Below are positions 47,181 to 59,599 of a stretch of DNA of 64,000 nt, piece after piece. A program made the translations under genes and the position numbers. The stretch's first letter is position 1; each line of letters opens with the position of its first letter. The DNA comes from Synanceia verrucosa. Its lineage: Eukaryota; Chordata; Actinopteri; Perciformes; Synanceiidae. The DNA lies in contig CM056565.1 in assembly GCA_029721515.1 (NCBI GenBank), forward strand, positions 2,566,242 to 2,630,241, given 5' to 3'. The notes below the pieces were generated by a model. It saw only the letters and a list, made by a program, of their open reading frames with translations. It had not been told where the DNA came from and made no database searches.

Positions 47181-47506
47181 CTTCCCGCTCGTTTTATGGC
47201 ATCTCTGTCCATGCAATGTCAGGCTTTTTAAACAGAACAATGATACGAAATAAGGTTGTAATCTCGCACTAAACAGACTCAACATGCTCTGGTCATCTGT
47301 CTGTATCAGCAGGGATCATGAGTCAGCAATAAAATCATTATAAGCCAGCGGCAAAATATGCCAAAACATATCAATAAGTGGCAGCATCCAAGTAAACTGT
47401 ATTTTATACAGTCTATGGGTAAAATGATACTAGATATGTACACACCGAAAAAAAATGCAACACAGGATTTTTGATGGTCGATTAGTACAAGCAACAGCAC
47501 AACAAG

Positions 47507-47700
47507 CCATCCATCCATCCATCCATTCATTATCTACGGCTTATCCTCATATAGGGTCACGGGGGGGCTGGAGTCTGTCCCAGCTGTCTTAGGGTGAAAG
47601 ACAGGGTACACCCTGGACAAGTCTCCAGTTCATCACAGGACACATAGAGACAGACAACCACTCACACTCACATTCACACCTACAGTCAATTTAAATTAGC
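47507..47700 (-). mobile_element. tRNA-derived SINE, unit 1 of head-to-tail pair
   Basis: Tail (CCATCCATCCATCC on the + strand) then the 3' body to CAATTTAAATTAGCC. It lacks the tRNA-like head and joins directly to the tail of the next unit. Confidence 0.85.
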
Positions 47701-48033
47701 CATCCATCCATCCATCCATTATCTACCGCTTATCCTTATAGGGTCGCAGGGGGGCTGGAGCCTATCCCAGCTGTCTTAGGGCGGAAGGCAGGGTACACCC
47801 TGGACAAGTTGCCACCTCATCGCAGGACACATAGAGACAGACAACCATTCACACTCACATTCACACCTACGGTCAATTTAAATTAGCCAATTAATCTAAT
47901 CCCCATGCATGTTTTTGGATGGTGGGAGGAGGCCAGAGTACCAGAGAGAACCCATGTAGACACGGGGAGAACATGTAAACTCCACATCGGGAATCGGGTA
48001 CCGTCTTGCTACCACTGCACCACCGTGCCGCCC
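47701..48033 (-). mobile_element. tRNA-derived SINE, unit 2, full length
   Basis: The minus strand starts GGCGGCACGGTGGTGCAGTG (tRNA-like head with an A-box-like start), has a damaged B-box region (GGTACCCGATTCCC), the body CTCCGGC-type segment here CTCTGGCCTCCTCCCACCAT, and the GGAT tail. About 333 bp. CACAACA occurs at 47498-47504 and again at 48033-48039 outside the pair. Confidence 0.85.
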
Positions 48034-48139
48034 ACAACACACCATATTGCCAGAAACAAACTCCACGAAAATAGCAAACAAACACGGACAGCGCAGTGCC
48101 TGTTAACCACAGATCTCTGGTCGTAGCCTAGCCTAGCTC

Positions 48140-48490
48140 AGCCGATGATATAGCAAAGAGCTAACTGCCGGTAGCTGTCTGTGAACCTGTCACTCAACAT
48201 AACCACGCCCTAATTTATGCAAGAATTTTAAGCCGAAATAACATTACAACGGTTGTGTAAAAAAAAAAATTCCTCCCCCCTCACAGTGTTCATGGAGGTG
48301 GAAACTATCGGTAGAGACCAAAAAATTAAAATGTACCAGACTGCAAATATGTTTTTTAAAGCTGTAAAGTCGGCTATTTTAACATGGTGGTCAATGGAGA
48401 ATTGCTCGCTTCCGGACGGGAACTGCAGCATTTTAAACGCGGAAGTGGCCCTCACTTGGAGTGGCCCTCGCTTGGAGTGGCCCTCCCCCT
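48140..48490. repeat. Likely dispersed repeat fragment
   Basis: TTTTAACATGGTGGTCAATG and GCTCGCTTCCGGACGG resemble a non-autonomous repeat common in fish. At 48446-48490 the 17-bp unit GTGGCCCTCACTTGGA is repeated about 2.5 times. Ends not defined. Confidence 0.4.
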
Positions 48491-49199
48491 TGGTTTGGAG
48501 TCATTAGTTTTACGATAGACACCCTAGACATAAGGCAAGCTTTTGTTGCGTAATTATTTTATTATTTGGAGCTACAGTATTACTGCCTTTCTGATTCAGA
48601 TTCATACATCCCACACTAGTTCACAGCCAGTTCTATCCTGCTATTCTAACAGAATGACTGGGAGGTGATTTGCTCTAATCTGTAATATTATTAAAGACAG
48701 AGCTAATACATGAAACCTAAAAAAAAACACCTCTCAGTGCCATAAAGTCCTGAAATAATTATAAATGGTTTTACTATGGCTGATGGAAAATTAATTGCAG
48801 TCAGTGTCAATGACCTGTCTCAGGTTTTGTTTGGATGTTCTCTTTTCAACATTAATCATTCAGCTGACATTCTCTCCAATAAAACATCAGTGTTGCAATA
48901 TTTTTTGAAGGGTTATTTATTCAATGAGCAGCTGAGAATCAATTTTGGTGGCAGTTTTTTCACAACAGTCAAGGTTATATGGATATTTTTGTGATGTATT
49001 ATGTCGTAGGATCCTCAAACTCAGACACTTACTAGTTCATTGCATGATGTATGCGTGGATATTAAAAGCCATGAGCTCTGAACTGTAATGGCATAATCAG
49101 TGAAACTGGCACTTCTTTGTGGTTTTAAAGGAACATGGCACCGTTGTTCTATACTGAAATATAATCTTCCCTGATCTTAGACAAGTTGATACATATTAA
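48491..49199. other. Intron-like, unassigned
   Basis: Nothing recognised. Confidence 0.4.
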
Positions 49200-49826
49200 G
49201 GTGAATTATTTTACTGACTGGGAAACTGAATAACCATATTCTGAATGGCCATATTGAAAATATTCTTATGTTCTTATAGTTTTTATTTTATTTTTTTTTG
49301 TTTTATAGTTGTATGCTGTTATATTGTTTATATTGTTGGTTTTGCCCTATATTGATTTTTTGTACTGTTCTACACTGTATGACTTTTTTTAGTCTTTTTA
49401 AATCTCCTTATTTTTTCCAACCGTGTATGACAACTTTTGTGAAAGAATTTCCTTCAGCATTAATCTGATCTTATTTTATCTTAACTTATCTTATCTTACC
49501 TTACCTTACCTTATCTTACTGACCATGACTTGGCAAATAATACCATCTTTAAATTATAAACTGGGCTCAATCCACCCTGCTGTTTCCTAAGACTAAGAAA
49601 ATAGTGTAAATAAATCCAGGAAAGGCACACAACTGTTAACCAGCTTCAGTCCAGACTAGTAGTTAGCATCCACTTGTTGCTCTTGTTCTTGTTGTAATAC
49701 ATCATCAAGTGTGCTGGTAAACGCTGCATGCTGCAGTTGGACATTGGTTCTAAAAAACAGATACCGATATTTCCTGATATTACTTTTATATGTTAATATC
49801 AGCCAATAATATTTAACATGCCTATG
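49200..49826. mobile_element. Non-autonomous hAT element, truncated copy
   Basis: GGGAAACTGAATAACCATAT to ATATCAGCCAATAATATTTA parallels 37220-37640 of the element at 36987. The left end is lost and an extra A/T-rich block with a TTATC/TTACC pentanucleotide run (about 49470-49519) lies within it. Confidence 0.65.
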
Positions 49827-49839
49827 AGCCACCAATCAC

Positions 49840-50045
49840 AATGTTGGTTAGATTCCCGCATCCAGCCACGTGCTATAGTGTCCTTGAGTAATATAGATGA
49901 CTCACTGTGAGTGAGTACTTTGCTCTGATGGATATCTTCCACCATCAGTGTATGAATGTGTGTGTGAATGTGATATGTAATGTAAAAGTGCTTTGAGTGG
50001 TTAGAAGACTAGAAAAGCACCATACAAGTGCAGTCCATTTCCCAT
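49840..50045 (+). mobile_element. tRNA-derived SINE relic, second family
   Basis: GGTTAGATTCCC at about 49843 resembles an RNA polymerase III B box. It is followed by CAGCCACGTGCT, GTGTCCTTGAG and the end AAAAGTGCTTTGAGTGG with GACTAGAAAAGCACCATACA, a typical teleost SINE end. Confidence 0.6.
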
Positions 50046-53000
50046 TTGCCTTTTATCAAGGTCAATGCAAAGAGCAAAAAAGAGAGGCTGAAATTGAAGT
50101 TATTTGAAGATGTTTCACCTCTAATCCAAGAGGCTTGTTCTACTCTGACTGACTAGTACAGAGTCCAGATATTAATGCTGAGAATCAAACAACAGCTGGT
50201 GTCATTAAGAGCTGTTGGCATTCAGTTTTTCTAGTCCATCTATAATTAAGGGCCTCATTCTTTAATGTAAAAAAAACTGTACAGAGCTCTGTTTTTTTTA
50301 TTATTTTTTTTCAATATACCACCTTTCCAGGTCGGAAATTAAACATGCATCACAATAAAACATCGGAACACAATGTAGAAGTAATCTATGAAATAGACAT
50401 AAAATAACTTTGTTAAACGTTATAAAGTCAAGTCTTAGCTGTTTTTTAAGGTCTTGGTAGTGCTACTGCAGCAGACATAGTCCAAAGATTTTCAGCAGCA
50501 CTCTGAACCACTTGTGATGTTTAGCAAAAACAAGTGAGGAAGTGAGAAGTGACAGCCTGACAGGCTGCCCAGGGACTAAAGCAGAATGTCATCAGGTAAT
50601 TTTAGCAGGTCAATGCAGGAAGCATTTCATACTGCAGGTGAGCCGGCTGATAATTTCCCAGGTCTATTGGACAGTTATTTGACCCAGGGCAAAATGCTGC
50701 AACAACCCGGATCGACCCAGGATTTTCATGCAGTGTAAAAGGGGCTTTAGTGACCACATTTCCATTCCCACTTAGTCACCTCCGGGTGCACTGGTTACCC
50801 CTTTGATGTAATTTGAGTTTCATTATGGGTAATTTCATTTCTAAGTGCAAAGAAATCATAGAGACTTCAACACATCATTATGTTGCATATGTGGCGTCAT
50901 TTAAAGGGGAAGTACTCTTTTTTTAAATTGGACCTTATTTCTGGGATAAAATACTGCCATTTAATCACCATTTTATTTTGGAGTCATTTGGAGTATTTCT
51001 GTAGATTTTTGGATTTGATAGTATCCATTTAACAGGAGTGAAGGGGGCACTGAAATGACACAAACTTGACCATTTCTCAAATAACAGACGTTTAATAAGA
51101 GGGGCTCCACTATTAAACATAAATGGCTGCTTGCATCCGGTTCTGTGAAGAGGACCCACTCCATGTGGATTCTTATTTTTGGTGATCATTCACCAAAGAA
51201 AACTTACTAATTTAATCAATTCCTTTCCCCTAAATGCTGCAAATTGTTCCTTTGTGTTAAGTAAATTTGGGACACTACTTCTGTGTCACAATTATGTCAT
51301 GTAACTTAAAGTAAGTTAATGTTGAGTTTTGGTTTCACTAAGGACAACAGTGGTCTCCAGGGTGAAAAGCCTGTGTTTTATTGACATTCTATTCACCCTA
51401 AATCTCTAAATGCTGGATTTCTCACTTTCTATACTGTCCCCTGACATCCAGTCATAATTACCACAGTCAGTAGAGGCAGCTCAGTACGTCCTACATTGAC
51501 ACTTAACAGGTGTGTGTAGCATCAGTAGTTTGATGCATAGCACCATTGACCAACATGCTGGAGGTGAGAATGAGTTAAAAAACACACCTGACAGTCAACG
51601 TATCACTGATCTGTTTTCGTTCTACTGTATAAGGCAAGAACATCCCGTGAATCTTCACAATAACATTTTGGACGTAAGAAAAACATGAGGGGAACAAAAG
51701 TCCTTATTTCCCTTTTACTTTCAATTTATTTCACCAATGTCTGAAGACAAGTATTGAGGATGGATTTTAACATTTTAAGTCCTACTTCATAGTGCTCTGG
51801 GGGTTTGAAATGTTCTTGACCTTGAAATTCTCTTCGTCCATGTGTGTGCTATTTTGGTGTCCAGTCAAGTGCATAAGTAGGGGGTACCACCACAGCTGTC
51901 CACAGCTGTTATATACTGTGTGGGGAGCTTCTCCTTTAGTTCATTAAATCCCTCACCTCAGATTTGAAGTCATAATTCTGCTTGTTATGTGGGGGATGTC
52001 AGATTATCAGGGCTCATTAAACCAGGACCTCCTTTCCATTTATTTTCCATTTGAAACACACTGCAAGGCAAACATCGTCACATTTCATGATGATGTGATG
52101 GTGGACAACATGAGTAAAGTTGAGACTCAGGAGTGTTGTATTGATTCAACTACACCAGAGTTGTTTTTATTATTATTGTTATTATCATTTACTGTCCATT
52201 TTCCACCATTACTCCAATTGGTTGAACTATTTTCGCCACACATCAGTGCGATCAGTGATGCGACTGGCTGACAGTCCAGCTCTTTTGCACTGCAGCACCC
52301 ACGTGAACCAAAGCAGCAGGTTCGTTCAGAGACACCCACGCAATCTGTGCACCCAAGACCTCACTTGCACTTTTCCTGACCAGTTGACCATGGTCATTTC
52401 TCTGATTGCCTACCTCTGGACTCTTTTTTTCTCTTTCTGTAAATAACACATCAAGCTTCATAAAGTGAAATATTAGCTCTGCTGAATGAGAACAGATGCT
52501 GTGTTTGGTGTGTTAGGGCTTGAGCTTAACTAAATGACATTGGCCAGGTAGACAATGAAGTGGATCCTCATCCTACCCACCAGATGGCTACTTTAATTTC
52601 ACATGTGATTTATTTTACCATTCCAAGTTGTCATGGCTTTCATATCATTGCTTTCTGTTCAGGGAGCCCAAAAGTGAAAGGCTTCCTGCAGCCCCTATAG
52701 AAACATCTCCCCACTAGATTCAACTTAAACTTTGGTTTACAACCAATCTTGAATGTAGTCTTAACTCACTGTTGCCGTGGTGACAGCAAAAGCAGGAGAA
52801 AAGTGGCTTCATTAAGGCAGTTGTAGTCATACAGTAAAGGTCAGTATACAGTGTATGGGGTGGGTGTATGTGTTTTTGCTGCTGCCTGCTCTCCACCAAA
52901 CAACATAGGGAATTAAATTATTTGCCACCTGACTGAAGCCCATCTCCTAGTTCTCAGTTTTGTAGCAGGTGGCGTAAAAAGAAAAACCCTCCAGGATAGT

Positions 53001-55022
53001 CTATTACAAGTTTTTCCTTTTTTTCCTAGCCCACAAAGAAAGCTTGTTTCTTACTTACTGTTTTGCAGACAATGGTCCTCAAATATTTTTTCCCAAAGAA
53101 TAGTTATTGTGACAAAGCCTGAGGATGATGTCAGTCTGTTGGTTCATCCAACATTTTGATTCAGAGCAGACATCAACAAACTATTGAACAGGTTGTCATG
53201 TTGATTAGTTGTGTCAACTCCTGTGGCATGTCTGAATATTATCCCAATGCAGTTTGGCACAGGTAACCATAGAGTCCAGAGGACAGACACTAAAACCAGT
53301 GAACTTGTTTAGTGCTAATAATGCTAATCATATCAAATCTCATATCATTAAGCAGTTGTATGTTAGTATTATGATTGTGTACACAATATTTAGCTCAAAG
53401 CACCTCTGATACAGCCCTAAACAGCCTTTTTGTTCTGTTGTCCCCCAAACAAATGAGAGTGGGAAAGCCTGTGTGGCAATGTGTTGAGTGAGAACGGCTA
53501 GGTATTTTAGAAGATGCACATTATTCTTGTTTTTCTCTATGTACCTTGAGGTTGTGTTCTCATCTGCAGCAAAAGAATACACTGTATCCCTGCAGTTTAC
53601 AGCAAACAGCCTCCAGATGTTGGTTAATAGTCTTGCAGTCAGCTTACAGTAGATAATTATCTCTCCCCCTCTCTATAAGTATATGTGTAACAAGGTATAC
53701 TCATTAATCCTGCAGCTAATACTAACTAATAATGCATAAATTAAATAAAGTCCATGTTGTGCCATTTGGATAAACTGTGATCCATGTGAACAGTAGGCGT
53801 CATTACTGTCAATTAGTCATACTCAATCATTCCTGTAGGAACATGTTTAGTTCACCTGTATGTGAGTCAACTGCAGAGCAGCTGTCTGGAAGTGAAATGA
53901 CAGAGTATTAGTTCACCTCTGCAGGGTGTGGCACAGCTGACAGAGGAGTGACCACAGCACAAGTGATAACACTGAGATGCTTTCGAAGGTGTCACAGAGT
54001 CACTCTTTATCTGGCTCTTTTGTTTTACAGGATAATGAAAATGTGTCCTGGTGTCCATGAATATTTGAGAACACTTGACAGTCTACTGCTAATATATAAC
54101 AACACAGACTGACTTCTTAGTGAAAAATGCTTTCAGTTGGAGGTCGAAGCACTATCTGAAGGATTTGCTTTGTCTTTGTCAGTCCTGATTTCAGACATAT
54201 TGACAAAGCAGTGTTTTCCATAGAATTTCATTCCATATGTTGCATTAAGTGACGGCTGGACAGATTAAATGAAGCTGCATCCTACCAGCTAGGCAATAGG
54301 TCCCAATAACATTTACAACGAAAAATCATCTCTCATGCTATGAAGATGTAAATAAAAAATAGATTAAATAGAGTAGAAATACTGTAGAAATGACATGACT
54401 TTCTCCTTACATACTGTCCTCATCCTGTACACCACTGTCTCTCTATAGCTGACTGGGAACCCACACATCTTCTCGCTCCACTCGTGCTCGCCATCATGAC
54501 TGACTCACAGGTCTGATTGTTGAGCTGACCTCAGCACGTTACACGTGCTCAGCACAGCATATGGCTGTTAAAGTTGCTGGAGGCAGCACAAGCAGGGGCG
54601 CCTGCAGAAATCTTTCATAGGGGTGGCCACCTGGGGCCACTTAAAAACTAAGGGTTGCACACCAAATCTAAAAAGCCATATTTAAAAGAATTTTATTTAA
54701 CTATGAGATACTATTTATTTTATTATTAGAGAGACAAAAGGAAATGTGCCTAGACAATAACAGTAAACGTTTTTAGTCCCACAACAATCTTTTTTGACTG
54801 AGCGTTTTTAAATGTATAGTAAGTCAGTGCATTATTTTTAAAATGGGCTATAGTTATCCTTTTTTTAAAAAAAAAAAAAAAAAGACAAACGGCTGCATTT
54901 ATATAAGTACATTGAAAAAAAATGAAAAGAAATCTTACTGGGCAAACCCATAGCCAGAAAATGTTGATGTTGTTTTGTATAAAACTATGCATTTTAATGA
55001 TATATTTGAAAAGTGAGCAGAC
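50046..55022. other. Intron-like, unassigned
   Basis: No IgLON exon or other gene recognised in about 5 kb. The open frames at 51987-52461 lie on both strands and show no domain. GATGTTTCACCTCTAATCCA near 50110 looks like a piece of a common fish retroelement. A-runs lie near 54870. Low repeat density at 51-54.5 kb. Confidence 0.4.
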
Positions 55023-55211
55023 TTAAGCCTGGTTTATGCATCCAAAAACTCCCAACTGACAACGCGTTGAGACGAGAACGGCAAGGACTGTGATTGGTCC
55101 GCTCAGAACGTAATTTCCGGCGGTTGCTTTTCCGGTCAACAGCTCAACAACTCCGATATTTGTGCAGCGGCACGAACGGTATGGAATGGTCGGACAGACC
55201 ACCTTCGCAAA

Positions 55212-55998
55212 TGTTACGACCCCGGCTCCAGGGGGAAGGGAAGCAACATAAAAATAAAATACCCAGAGGGAAATAAAGGTAAAGTAAGTTTATTTTGCAA
55301 CAAGGGCTGAATATAGGCTAACTGAAAGGGGACAAACAAACCAAGGGAGAGGGTCTGGGAGTGCTGCAAACCAAAAAAATAAATAAAACATACAATGTAA
55401 CAAAAAGAGGACTCAAAGAGTTGTAAGGGACCAGTGCAGGCTAAACCAAAAAAACAACTATAAGAAAACCCAAAACAATCTCACGCTTCCTACAGATAGA
55501 ACAAAAGGACAGCACCCCCACCCCAAAATTTATCACTGAAGAACATAATAGTGGAAAGAAAATACAAATGCTAAGGAAAACCAAATCTGAGCCTCTCTCT
55601 CTAAGGCTGACAAAACAAAGGACAACCATCAACAATCGTTAACATGGCCACAAAGGCGAACAGACCGAGGCGCGACTGCCACTAATTGACAAGCCGCCCG
55701 ACTGAGGGGATTCAGACAGTTTTGAAGTGGCGGGTTCGGAGGTGATGATTGTGATTGGTCGGGCAGAAGGAGGGCACACCAATCAGCAGCGCAGCAGATC
55801 GATGGAGTTGTGACTGAGGAGTGAAGCGACAGACCAATGGCAGCGAGGCGGCAGAAGGCGTGGCCAGGTGTCCCAGCAGGCGCACCAATGTCGCGGCAGG
55901 ATGATGGCAGAGCAGGGTGGCCAGAGGTAGAACAGGCAGGGAGGAGAGCCAAAACAGGACTTACAGCAAAATACAAGAACAGGACTGCAGCCGTAACA
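55212..55998 (-). repeat. 3' LTR
   Basis: About 787 bp, from TGTTACGGCTGCAG (minus strand start, at 55998) to CCGGGGTCGTAACA (55212). It pairs with 61051-61829; differences are mostly one-base length changes in runs of one base. Confidence 0.95.
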
Positions 55999-56012
55999 CT
56001 CCCCCCCCTTAA
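55999..56012 (-). other. Polypurine tract
   Basis: The minus strand reads AAGGGGGGGGAG directly before the 3' LTR, the site that primes plus-strand DNA synthesis. Confidence 0.85.
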
Positions 56013-56146
56013 AACTAAACCCCCTTGGGGTGGGTTTGTTTTTTTTTTTTTTTTTTCTTCACCAATTACACCCCAAATCAAAATGTGCTCTATACTTACA
56101 TTTTTGCCATTATCTTAACAATAAGCAGTATTAAGATGTAACATAC

Positions 56147-56659
56147 TTACAGCCTGGACAGAGCATCAGCCAACACGTTCTCGGAACCCTTTTTGTATTT
56201 AATGGCTAAATTGTAGTCCTGTACGATCAGAGCCCAGCGCATAAGCCTGTGGTTATGATTGTACATGCGGGAGAGAAAGGTGAGAGGATTATGATCGGTA
56301 AACACTGTAGCTGGCAAAGAACTAGATCCGAGATAAACTTCAAAGTGCTGGAGTGCCCAAAGCAAAGCCAGAGTTTCTTGTTCAATGGTGGAGTAGTGGA
56401 CCTGGTGCTTGTTGAACTTACGGGAGAAATAAGACACTGGGTGATCTACTCCATCTGCATCTTCTTGGAGCAGCACTGCGCCAGCCCCAACGGCGCTGGC
56501 ATCAACCTCCAGTTTAAAGGGGCACACGCATAAGTTAGGTGCTGCAAGGACAGGTGAATGGCAGAGGAGCGATTTTACACTCTCAAAAGCATGTTGGCAC
56601 TTAGGGGACCACACAAAGTCTACCTTCGGGCTAAGTAGGCTAGTTAGCGGATACACCAC
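56147..56659 (-). CDS. Gmr1-like RNase H domain with end of RT connection
   Basis: Open for 170 codons and ending in a stop after LADALSRL. It starts in the RT connection region, YPLTSLLSPKVDFVW, then enters the RNase H fold with KLEVDASAVGAGAVLLQ (first Asp), YSTIEQETLALLWALQHF (Glu) and FTDHNPLTFLSRM (second Asp). RNase H removes the RNA strand during reverse transcription. This is the longest intact piece of the element and closes the polyprotein, since no integrase follows it; only about 140 bp separate the stop from the polypurine tract. The ATG at 56659 is internal, not a true start. Confidence 0.9.
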   Translation of the reverse strand: MVYPLTSLLSPKVDFVWSPKCQHAFESVKSLLCHSPVLAAPNLCVCPFKLEVDASAVGAGAVLLQEDADGVDHPVSYFSRKFNKHQVHYSTIEQETLALLWALQHFEVYLGSSSLPATVFTDHNPLTFLSRMYNHNHRLMRWALIVQDYNLAIKYKKGSENVLADALSRL

Positions 56660-57450
56660 AGCGGAGAGATTCTGGCCAAGCTCCGGTAGTAGCCAGCCAT
56701 GCCTAAAAAGCGGTATAGAGCTCTCCTGGTGGAGGCACGGGGAACTCAGCTATGGCGGAAACTTTGGCTTCTACGGACGCACCTGACCCTGTCCTACTTG
56801 TCTCCCCAGGTAGGTGACTGTGGCCTTTCCAAATTCACATTTAGCCAAATTTATGGTAAGGGGCGTTTGCGAGGCAAGCAAAGACTTGCTCTAAGATGTG
56901 GATGTGTTCTTTCCAGGTGGTAGATTACCACGATCAAATCATCCAAATAGGCGTTGCAACCAGCCAAGCCACGAGAACAGAGTTTACAATGCGCTGAAAG
57001 GTGGCTGGAGGCGTTACACATCCCGAAAGCCATTACTGTATATTGTAGGAAATAATCAGGAGTTACAAGCGGAAATCAGAGATGCGCTCAGTTAAAGGTA
57101 CCTGCAGTAACCTTTTAGCAAATCTAGTTTGCTCACAAACTTAGCTGTTCCTAGGTTATCCACACAATCCTCCATCCTTGGTAAAGGATAGGAGTCAGGG
57201 ACAGTAACTGCATTAACTTTGCGGAAATCTGTTATGAACAGGCGAACCGTCGAGACTTAGTCTCAGAAGGCGCAGGGGAACTCCAGGGACTGGAGCTGTG
57301 TACAGCTAAACCGTTTTGGAGGAGGTACTCAGCCTCCTTTTTCATTAATTCACGTTTAGCAGGATTTATGCGATAAGCGTGTTGCTTAATGGGTCGGCGT
57401 CATTAACATCTATGTCATGTTGGGTTATGTTGGTGCGCGACTTTGAACAT
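56660..57450 (-). pseudogene. Gmr1-like reverse transcriptase domain, frameshifted
   Basis: Copies the RNA genome into DNA. The minus strand from about 57400 reads, in shifting frames, the Gypsy RT order: INPAKRELMKKEAEYLL-type start, an SSPWSSP-like finger segment, FRKVNAVTVPDSYPLP, and KFVSKL with the first catalytic Asp region near 57150. At 57033 it reads MAFGMCNA, and AYLDD lies nearby, with YLDD at 56938-56949, the metal-binding motif. A thumb segment around 56800-56680 has KCEFGKATVTYLG in broken form. It lies after the integrase and runs into RNase H. At least four one-base shifts. Confidence 0.85.
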
Positions 57451-57709
57451 CACTGAACAGACAAGTGTACCGTTTTGTTAATGAAGTGATATCGGACTGT
57501 TGCTCAGGAGACAGGTGGGATAACTTGTCTGGCAACACTTTCCAGCATCTCAGAGTTTGACAGCGGGGGACCCGAGGGTGTGAAGGAGCGTGCAGTCACA
57601 TCATCAGGCTGGCTGTGTGGCTCTGACACTACTGGCGCACTTAACTGCAGGGAATCACAGAACAATAGTGCAGCCTCAGATACCTTGGGTTATTTTCGGG
57701 ACTCTCTCT

Positions 57710-59020
57710 AGAGTGATATTGCTTGAGCATGTTTATGCTGACAGATCCGGGTTTGCGTTTTTCGCTCGGTGAGATAACGTAGTCTGTATCGGCTGAGGCG
57801 CTTACAGATCTCATAGGGACCCGGAGAAACTTTGCCCGAGAGAGCAGAGCCAGAGATGGGCAGCAGCGCTAAAACTTTTTCACCCACCTCAAGCTGTCGT
57901 GGAACAGCGGAGGCCGGTCAAAGTGGCGCTTCATGACAGTTTGAGAGGAAGATAGAGATTCCTTAGCAAATGAATTGGCATGGTGTAAGCGCTCACGAAA
58001 GGAACTGACATAATCTAACCGCGTTGGTCTGTGGAGAAGAAGTAGCTGACAGCAGTTTCTCCTGCAGAGCTTTCAGCGGACCCGCAGGCGTGTGGCCAAA
58101 AGCGAGTGCAGCGGACTAAAGCCGAGGATTCCATATGCGGCTTCACGGACATAAACACAACGAAAGGAATTCCCTCATCCCAACTCTTTGCAGTTTCAGG
58201 CAATATTTCACGAGACATCGATTTTAAGGTCTGATGCCAGCGCTCTAGTAAGCCCTGAGACTCTGGATGGTAAGGGCTGGATACGGAATGCTGCACATCA
58301 AACTGGATAATATTTGCTTAAACAAGTTGGATTTAAAATTTGTGCCTTGGTCAGTTTGAATTCGCAGCGTGGGAGGCGAAGGTGGAAAAGAACAGTGTGA
58401 GCTTTAACCACAGAGCACCGTAATATTACGCCAGCGGGATGGCCTCAGGGAAGCGAGTGGCAAGCGCACATGATGGTAAGTATAAACTGATTTCCACTCT
58501 TTGTTCTGGGCAAAGGTCCGACACAGTCTAAGATTATCGTTCAAGCGGTTCCCTATGGCAGGTATGGGTTGCAGAGGAACAGGAGGAATAATTTGATTAG
58601 GTTTCCCGCCATTTGGCAAATATGACAGGAGCGGCAAAATTTCGCTACATCTGATTTTTAACCCAGGCCAAAGAAATGTTTTAGAGACGAGCTGGTAGGT
58701 TTAATGCGCCTAGATGACCAGACCACTGACCTTGGTGTGCTACAGATAAGACATGAGACCGATAGTTAGGCGGCACAACTATTTGAAATACAGCGTTCCA
58801 TTCAGAATCAGGAGAAGGGGACCATTTACGCACTAAAATATCACCATCCAACAAATAAGCCACCTTCTCATCCTTTGCTTTGTCGGCAATCACCACACTG
58901 GAGAAGCATTTCTGTAGCGTCGGGTCCATCCTTTGCGCAGCACGCGGCGATCGCGAGACACGGAAGAGACAAGCAGTCAGGAAGCGGCTGTTTGCGCACA
59001 GGCTCAGCGGCACTTACAGG
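57710..59020 (-). pseudogene. Gmr1-like integrase, frameshifted
   Basis: Joins the DNA copy to host DNA. The minus strand at 59013-58681 reads DPTLQKCFSSVVIADKAKDE, then DGDILVRKWSPSPDSEWN and the HHCC zinc-finger start HVLSVAHQGQWSGHLG. At 58637-58404 there is GKPNQIIPPVPLQPIPAIG, the link to the catalytic core. At 58296-58015 there is QHSVSSPYHPESQG followed by LERWHQTLKSM, the core end carrying the catalytic Glu. A GPY/F module (SGKVSPGPYEICKRLSDTDY in mixed frames) ends near 57760, then NMLKQYH. The position between protease and RT is the unusual point. Several one-base shifts. Confidence 0.85.
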
Positions 59021-59079
59021 GGCGTCTCTGCATCGCTCACTGCCTCGTTTCAGTGGTAACCTCCCGGAGAGGGCAGGCA

Positions 59080-59480
59080 TCAGAATACTGAGATAGAAAC
59101 ATCATTATTTTTCGAGCTTGTGCACGGTAATGACACATGCGGAAACACGTCAGAGAGGCGGCTGAAAGTTCTGTCGTGCGCACTGAGGATGTCCAACACT
59201 TCTAGTGCAGGGTAACTTTTCCACCCGGCTATGTCATTACCCATTAAAAGGTAACGCCTCTGACTGGCAGTGCAGGACAAATGGCAACCGGGGAAGAAAC
59301 CTGTTACTAATTTAGATTCGGCGTGGATGCGGTGTACCGGGCGAGGTACATAACCCATCTCAATACCACGTAAAAACAGTACCATAACCACAGGCAGAGT
59401 CTTCAGAAAAGGGCAACACTTTAGCCAAAATCACAGACTGGGAACACGCAGTATCCGGAGGAATACGCCCGGGCGCTGAT
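59080..59480 (-). pseudogene. Gmr1-like aspartic protease, frameshifted
   Basis: Cuts the polyprotein. A PPDTACSQSVILAKVLPF reading has the Asp-Thr-Ala active site at 59447-59455. Downstream, GIEMGYVPRPVHRIHAESKL and YLLMGNDIAG (about 59240) match the second half of the protease fold, where LLGNDLAG-type motifs are usual. A VLDILSAHDRTFSRLSDVFP link to the integrase follows. Confidence 0.8.
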
Positions 59481-59599
59481 CACCAGGCTCCCTGTTAGTG
59501 AAACTAACCCGTCAGAAACAAGCGGCTTAAAACAGGCATCAGGTTCTTCACAAGTAGGATCAACAGTGATGTGTGCATCAGCTCTAATTAAGCCAACAC

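Noticed and set aside
51987..52461. Overlapping open frames on both strands that might be IgLON exons
   Set aside because: No Ig motifs (Cys, Trp, DxGxYxC) and no fitting splice sites.
54590..54680. Possible transposon end (CAGGGGCGCCTGCAGAAAT)
   Set aside because: No matching inverted end or target duplication was found.
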